From positions 349,025-413,024 of the forward strand of contig JAMPDX010000001.1 in NCBI GenBank assembly GCA_023665425.1: a DNA stretch of 64,000 nucleotides. The letters run 5' to 3'. Under the pieces are notes generated by a model, which did no database searches, was not told the DNA's origin, and worked only from the letters and a program-made list of their open reading frames with translations. The translations under genes were made by a program, and so were the position numbers. The stretch is from Muribaculaceae bacterium. GTDB taxonomy: Bacteria; Bacteroidota; Bacteroidia; Bacteroidales; Muribaculaceae. Every line of letters begins with the position of its first letter. Positions within the stretch are counted from its first letter, which is position 1. Below are positions 61,681-64,000 of the stretch, piece after piece.

Positions 61681-62763
61681 TCAGTATGAGGAGGCTCGCT
61701 TGTAGAGTACGAGGGCAATAATCAGATAAACTATATTGGGTATCCACATGGCTATGCGCGGAGAAGTAGCCCCGGACACGGCAAAGGATGAGGTGACTGC
61801 CGAGAAGAGGATATAGGTGAAGCTAAGCACCAAGCCGATGCCGATATTTATACCCATGCCACCCTTCACCTTGCGCGAGGAGAGGGACATGCCTATCAAG
61901 GTTAGAATGAAGGCGGCGACTGTCATGGCATATCTCTTTTCCTTCTCAATCTCAAACTGGGTGATATTTGCCACACCTCGTTTCTTCTGCTTTTCGATGT
62001 ATTGCTCCAGCTCGGGGGTAGTGAGGGCTTCCTGGTCATTCTTGGAGATGATGAAGTCTTTGGGCTCGATAGATATGATTGTGTCCAACCCTGCCCCTTT
62101 GGTCATCTTCTCCTTCATGCCGTCAAAGTCGCGCTTCACATAGTTGGTAATCTTCCATTTGTAATTACCGGCATATTCCACCGATTGAGCTGTAAGACGG
62201 CTCACGAGGGTTTTACCTTTGAATTTGTCAAGTGAGAATTGATAACCTTTATCGGTGCCGGCGTCATAACGACCGATGAATGCCACCACGCCCGGCTCTA
62301 CCATGAGCTGTACATTGGTGCTCTCTTGCGGCTGCTTGTTCTTGACATATTTCTCAGTGTAGTTCAGGCGCCTCTCGTTGGTGGGGGGTATGGCATAGTT
62401 GCTGAGCCAAAATGTGAGGGAGGCTATGATTGTGGCACCCACCATGTATGGCACCAACATGCGGCGAAAACTCACTCCACTCGACAGAATGGCAATAATC
62501 TCCGAGTTGCCCGCCATCTTGGAAGTGAAGAAGATAACTGAAATGAAGACAAACAGCGGGGAAAACTGGTTGGCAAAGTAGGGGAGGAAGCTCAGGAAGT
62601 AGTCATGCATCGTCTCTCGAAAGGGGGCGCGCAGGAAGGCGTCCAGCTTCTCGTTGACGTCAAACATCACGACAATGGCCATAATCAGAATGATAGAGAA
62701 GAAGTATGTGCCAAGAAACTTCTTCAAGATATACATGTCCAATATTTTAGGCTTCAGTCGCAT
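61681..62763 (-). CDS. LptF/LptG family lipopolysaccharide export permease
   Basis: 360 residues of the YjgP/YjgQ family. Three membrane helices at the N-terminus and three at the C-terminus flank a periplasmic beta-jellyroll (about 125-265). The opening L-D-M-Y-I-L-K-K-F-L-G-T-Y is the usual family start. It joins LptB2 to pull LPS from the inner membrane. LptF and LptG cannot be told apart here. It follows tgt by 98 nt, a pairing frequent in Bacteroidetes. Confidence 0.92.
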   Translation of the reverse strand: MRLKPKILDMYILKKFLGTYFFSIILIMAIVVMFDVNEKLDAFLRAPFRETMHDYFLSFLPYFANQFSPLFVFISVIFFTSKMAGNSEIIAILSSGVSFRRMLVPYMVGATIIASLTFWLSNYAIPPTNERRLNYTEKYVKNKQPQESTNVQLMVEPGVVAFIGRYDAGTDKGYQFSLDKFKGKTLVSRLTAQSVEYAGNYKWKITNYVKRDFDGMKEKMTKGAGLDTIISIEPKDFIISKNDQEALTTPELEQYIEKQKKRGVANITQFEIEKEKRYAMTVAAFILTLIGMSLSSRKVKGGMGINIGIGLVLSFTYILFSAVTSSFAVSGATSPRIAMWIPNIVYLIIALVLYKRASSY

Positions 62764-62861
62764 CTTGATGTATTGTTGTTATATTTCCCTTTATGGGGAG
62801 TGTAGAAATGGAGCAGCAAGCTGTGTGAGTAGGTAAATACTTGATATTAGATAAGAAAGGC

Positions 62862-63992
62862 TTACAGGCGTCGGGTCACACGCTCCACCATAGCTGGCTT
62901 CCATGTGGCGAAGTCGCCGGCTATGATATGACGTCGTGCCTCACCCACAAGCCACAGGTAGAAGGCAAGATTGTGTATCGAAGCTATCTGCATGGCCAAC
63001 AGCTCACCGGCTACAAACAGATGGCGCACATATGCCTTGGAGTATACTTCATCTACAAAGCAGGGTCCCCCTTCGTCCAGAGGGGAGAAGTCGTTAGCCC
63101 ACTTGAGATTGCGCATATTCATGATGCCGTTGCGTGTGAAGAGCATGCCGTTGCGACCATTGCGGGTGGGCATCACACAGTCCATCATATCCACACCTCG
63201 GTCTATGGCTTCGAGGATATTTGCCGGAGTGCCAACCCCCATAAGGTAGCGGGGACGGTCTTCGGGCAATATCTCGTTGACAACCTCAATCATCTCATAC
63301 ATCTTTTCGGTTGGCTCGCCTACAGCCAAACCGCCTATGGCATTGCCATCGGCTCCATAATCTGCTATACGTTTAGCAGCCTCACGGCGCAGCTCGGGAT
63401 ATACGCATCCCTGCACTATAGGGAAGTAGCTTTGATAATAGCCGTAGCACCCCTCAGTCTCCTTATAATGCTTCCATCCGCGTGCCAGCCACCGCTCTGT
63501 GAGGGCAAGGCTCTTCTTGGCATAATCGTAGTCTGCTGTGCCGGGGGTACATTCATCGAGAGCCATCATGATGTCGGCACCGATAATGCGCTGGGTGTCA
63601 ACTACATTCTCGGGTGTGAAGAGATGCTTGCTGCCATCTATGTGGCTGCGAAACCATGCTCCCTCCTCCTTGAGTTTGCGGTTGGCGCTGAGGGAAAATA
63701 CCTGAAAGCCGCCACTGTCTGTGAGGATAGGCCTCTCCCAACCATTGAACTTGTGCAGACCACCGGCTTGATGCAATATGTCAAGCCCCGGACGTAAGTA
63801 TAAATGATATGTGTTGCCGAGGATTATCTGTGCCTTGATATCTTCGCGGAGCTCACGTGTATGCACACCTTTGACACTGCCGCAGGTGCCCACCGGCATG
63901 AATATGGGTGTCTGCACCACGCCATGGTCGGTGGTAAAGGAGGCTGCACGTGCTTTGCTACCCGGCGCTGTCGCTTCTATAGTGAATTTCAT
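62862..63992 (-). CDS. tgt: tRNA-guanine (queuine) transglycosylase
   Basis: A 376-residue enzyme that swaps guanine-34 for a queuosine precursor in GUN-anticodon tRNAs. D92 in D-S-G-G-F-Q-V and the nucleophile D271 in D-C-V-M-P-T-R are present, as is G-G-L-A-V-G-E. The usual zinc motif C-x-C-x2-C is broken: relative to the Zymomonas enzyme only the second cysteine (C311) and the histidine (H340) remain, with G309 and D314 in place of the others. The fold may be held without zinc in this lineage. It is the first gene of a unit with the Lpt permease and the antiporter. Confidence 0.94.
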   Translation of the reverse strand: MKFTIEATAPGSKARAASFTTDHGVVQTPIFMPVGTCGSVKGVHTRELREDIKAQIILGNTYHLYLRPGLDILHQAGGLHKFNGWERPILTDSGGFQVFSLSANRKLKEEGAWFRSHIDGSKHLFTPENVVDTQRIIGADIMMALDECTPGTADYDYAKKSLALTERWLARGWKHYKETEGCYGYYQSYFPIVQGCVYPELRREAAKRIADYGADGNAIGGLAVGEPTEKMYEMIEVVNEILPEDRPRYLMGVGTPANILEAIDRGVDMMDCVMPTRNGRNGMLFTRNGIMNMRNLKWANDFSPLDEGGPCFVDEVYSKAYVRHLFVAGELLAMQIASIHNLAFYLWLVGEARRHIIAGDFATWKPAMVERVTRRL

Positions 63993-64000
63993 AAGTAGCT

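Noticed and set aside
62841..63797. A 318-codon plus-strand ORF
   Set aside because: It is entirely antisense to tgt, which has clear catalytic motifs; composition is that of a shadow frame.
1..64000. Search by eye for tRNA, rRNA, CRISPR arrays, transposase genes and phage genes
   Set aside because: None seen: no clustered direct repeats with spacers, no T-loop motif in a cloverleaf context, no DDE or integrase motif in any long frame.

Overview
The window looks like a Bacteroidales chromosome segment, most likely from a gut lineage such as Muribaculaceae. Several start points carry the Bacteroidetes promoter pattern (-33 TTG/TTTG, about 20 nt, -7 TAnnTTTG). The gene families are typical of the group: a 661-residue urocanase, a eukaryote-like NADP isocitrate dehydrogenase, Rng with a basic tail, a 29-residue COX24-like protein, and M13, M16 and S9 peptidases. 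The lineage is inferred from gene content and promoters, not from a marker search. I see no rRNA, tRNA, CRISPR array, prophage or transposase gene.

Layout. 1-9.3 kb: end of an NlpC/P60 gene, an S9 peptidase, then a histidine-degradation operon hutU-ftcD-hutI-hutH. 9.3-15.8 kb: a repeat-bounded structured spacer, a nitroreductase, a membrane Ser/Thr kinase, comEC with an NlpC/P60 lipoprotein, and a Ca/Na antiporter. 15.9-24.2 kb (minus strand): pepO, menF, rimO and ftsY in one run, then rng, a COX24-like peptide and HU in another. 24.5-37.7 kb (plus strand): a 56-residue membrane protein, dxs-trkA-trkH, ftsK-lolA-trxB, dCMP deaminase, an S41 protease, 5-formyl-THF cyclo-ligase and a LuxR regulator. 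38-42 kb: an M16 peptidase and a DUF2156 protein. 42-51 kb (minus strand): citrate lyase (citD, citE, citF, citX and a fused citC-citG) followed by aconitase and isocitrate dehydrogenase. 51-64 kb: DUF488, clpC with a sigma-54-like promoter, three family 2 glycosyltransferases, a TraB/GumN protein, a bile-acid-symporter-like protein, a CPA2 antiporter, an LptF/LptG permease and tgt.

How the genes work together. The hut genes take histidine to glutamate, passing one carbon to tetrahydrofolate through FtcD; the 5-formyl-THF cyclo-ligase at 36.6 kb can recycle a folate by-product. The citrate cluster can cleave citrate to acetate plus oxaloacetate or convert it to 2-oxoglutarate. It has no citrate synthase and no transporter gene. 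TrkA and TrkH form a potassium uptake system.

The most unusual content is a set of compact, coding-free, inverted-repeat-bounded elements in intergenic positions (9349-9606, 28182-28376, 45596-45932), plus a lone copy of one end at 34300-34352. The 337-bp element at 45.6 kb has 34-bp perfect terminal inverted repeats. It lies between the citrate lyase genes and aconitase, and its end supplies the last codons and the stop of the citC-citG gene. Two of the elements share a 16-nt core. They look like non-autonomous mobile elements (MITE-like) that also reshape gene ends and operon structure.
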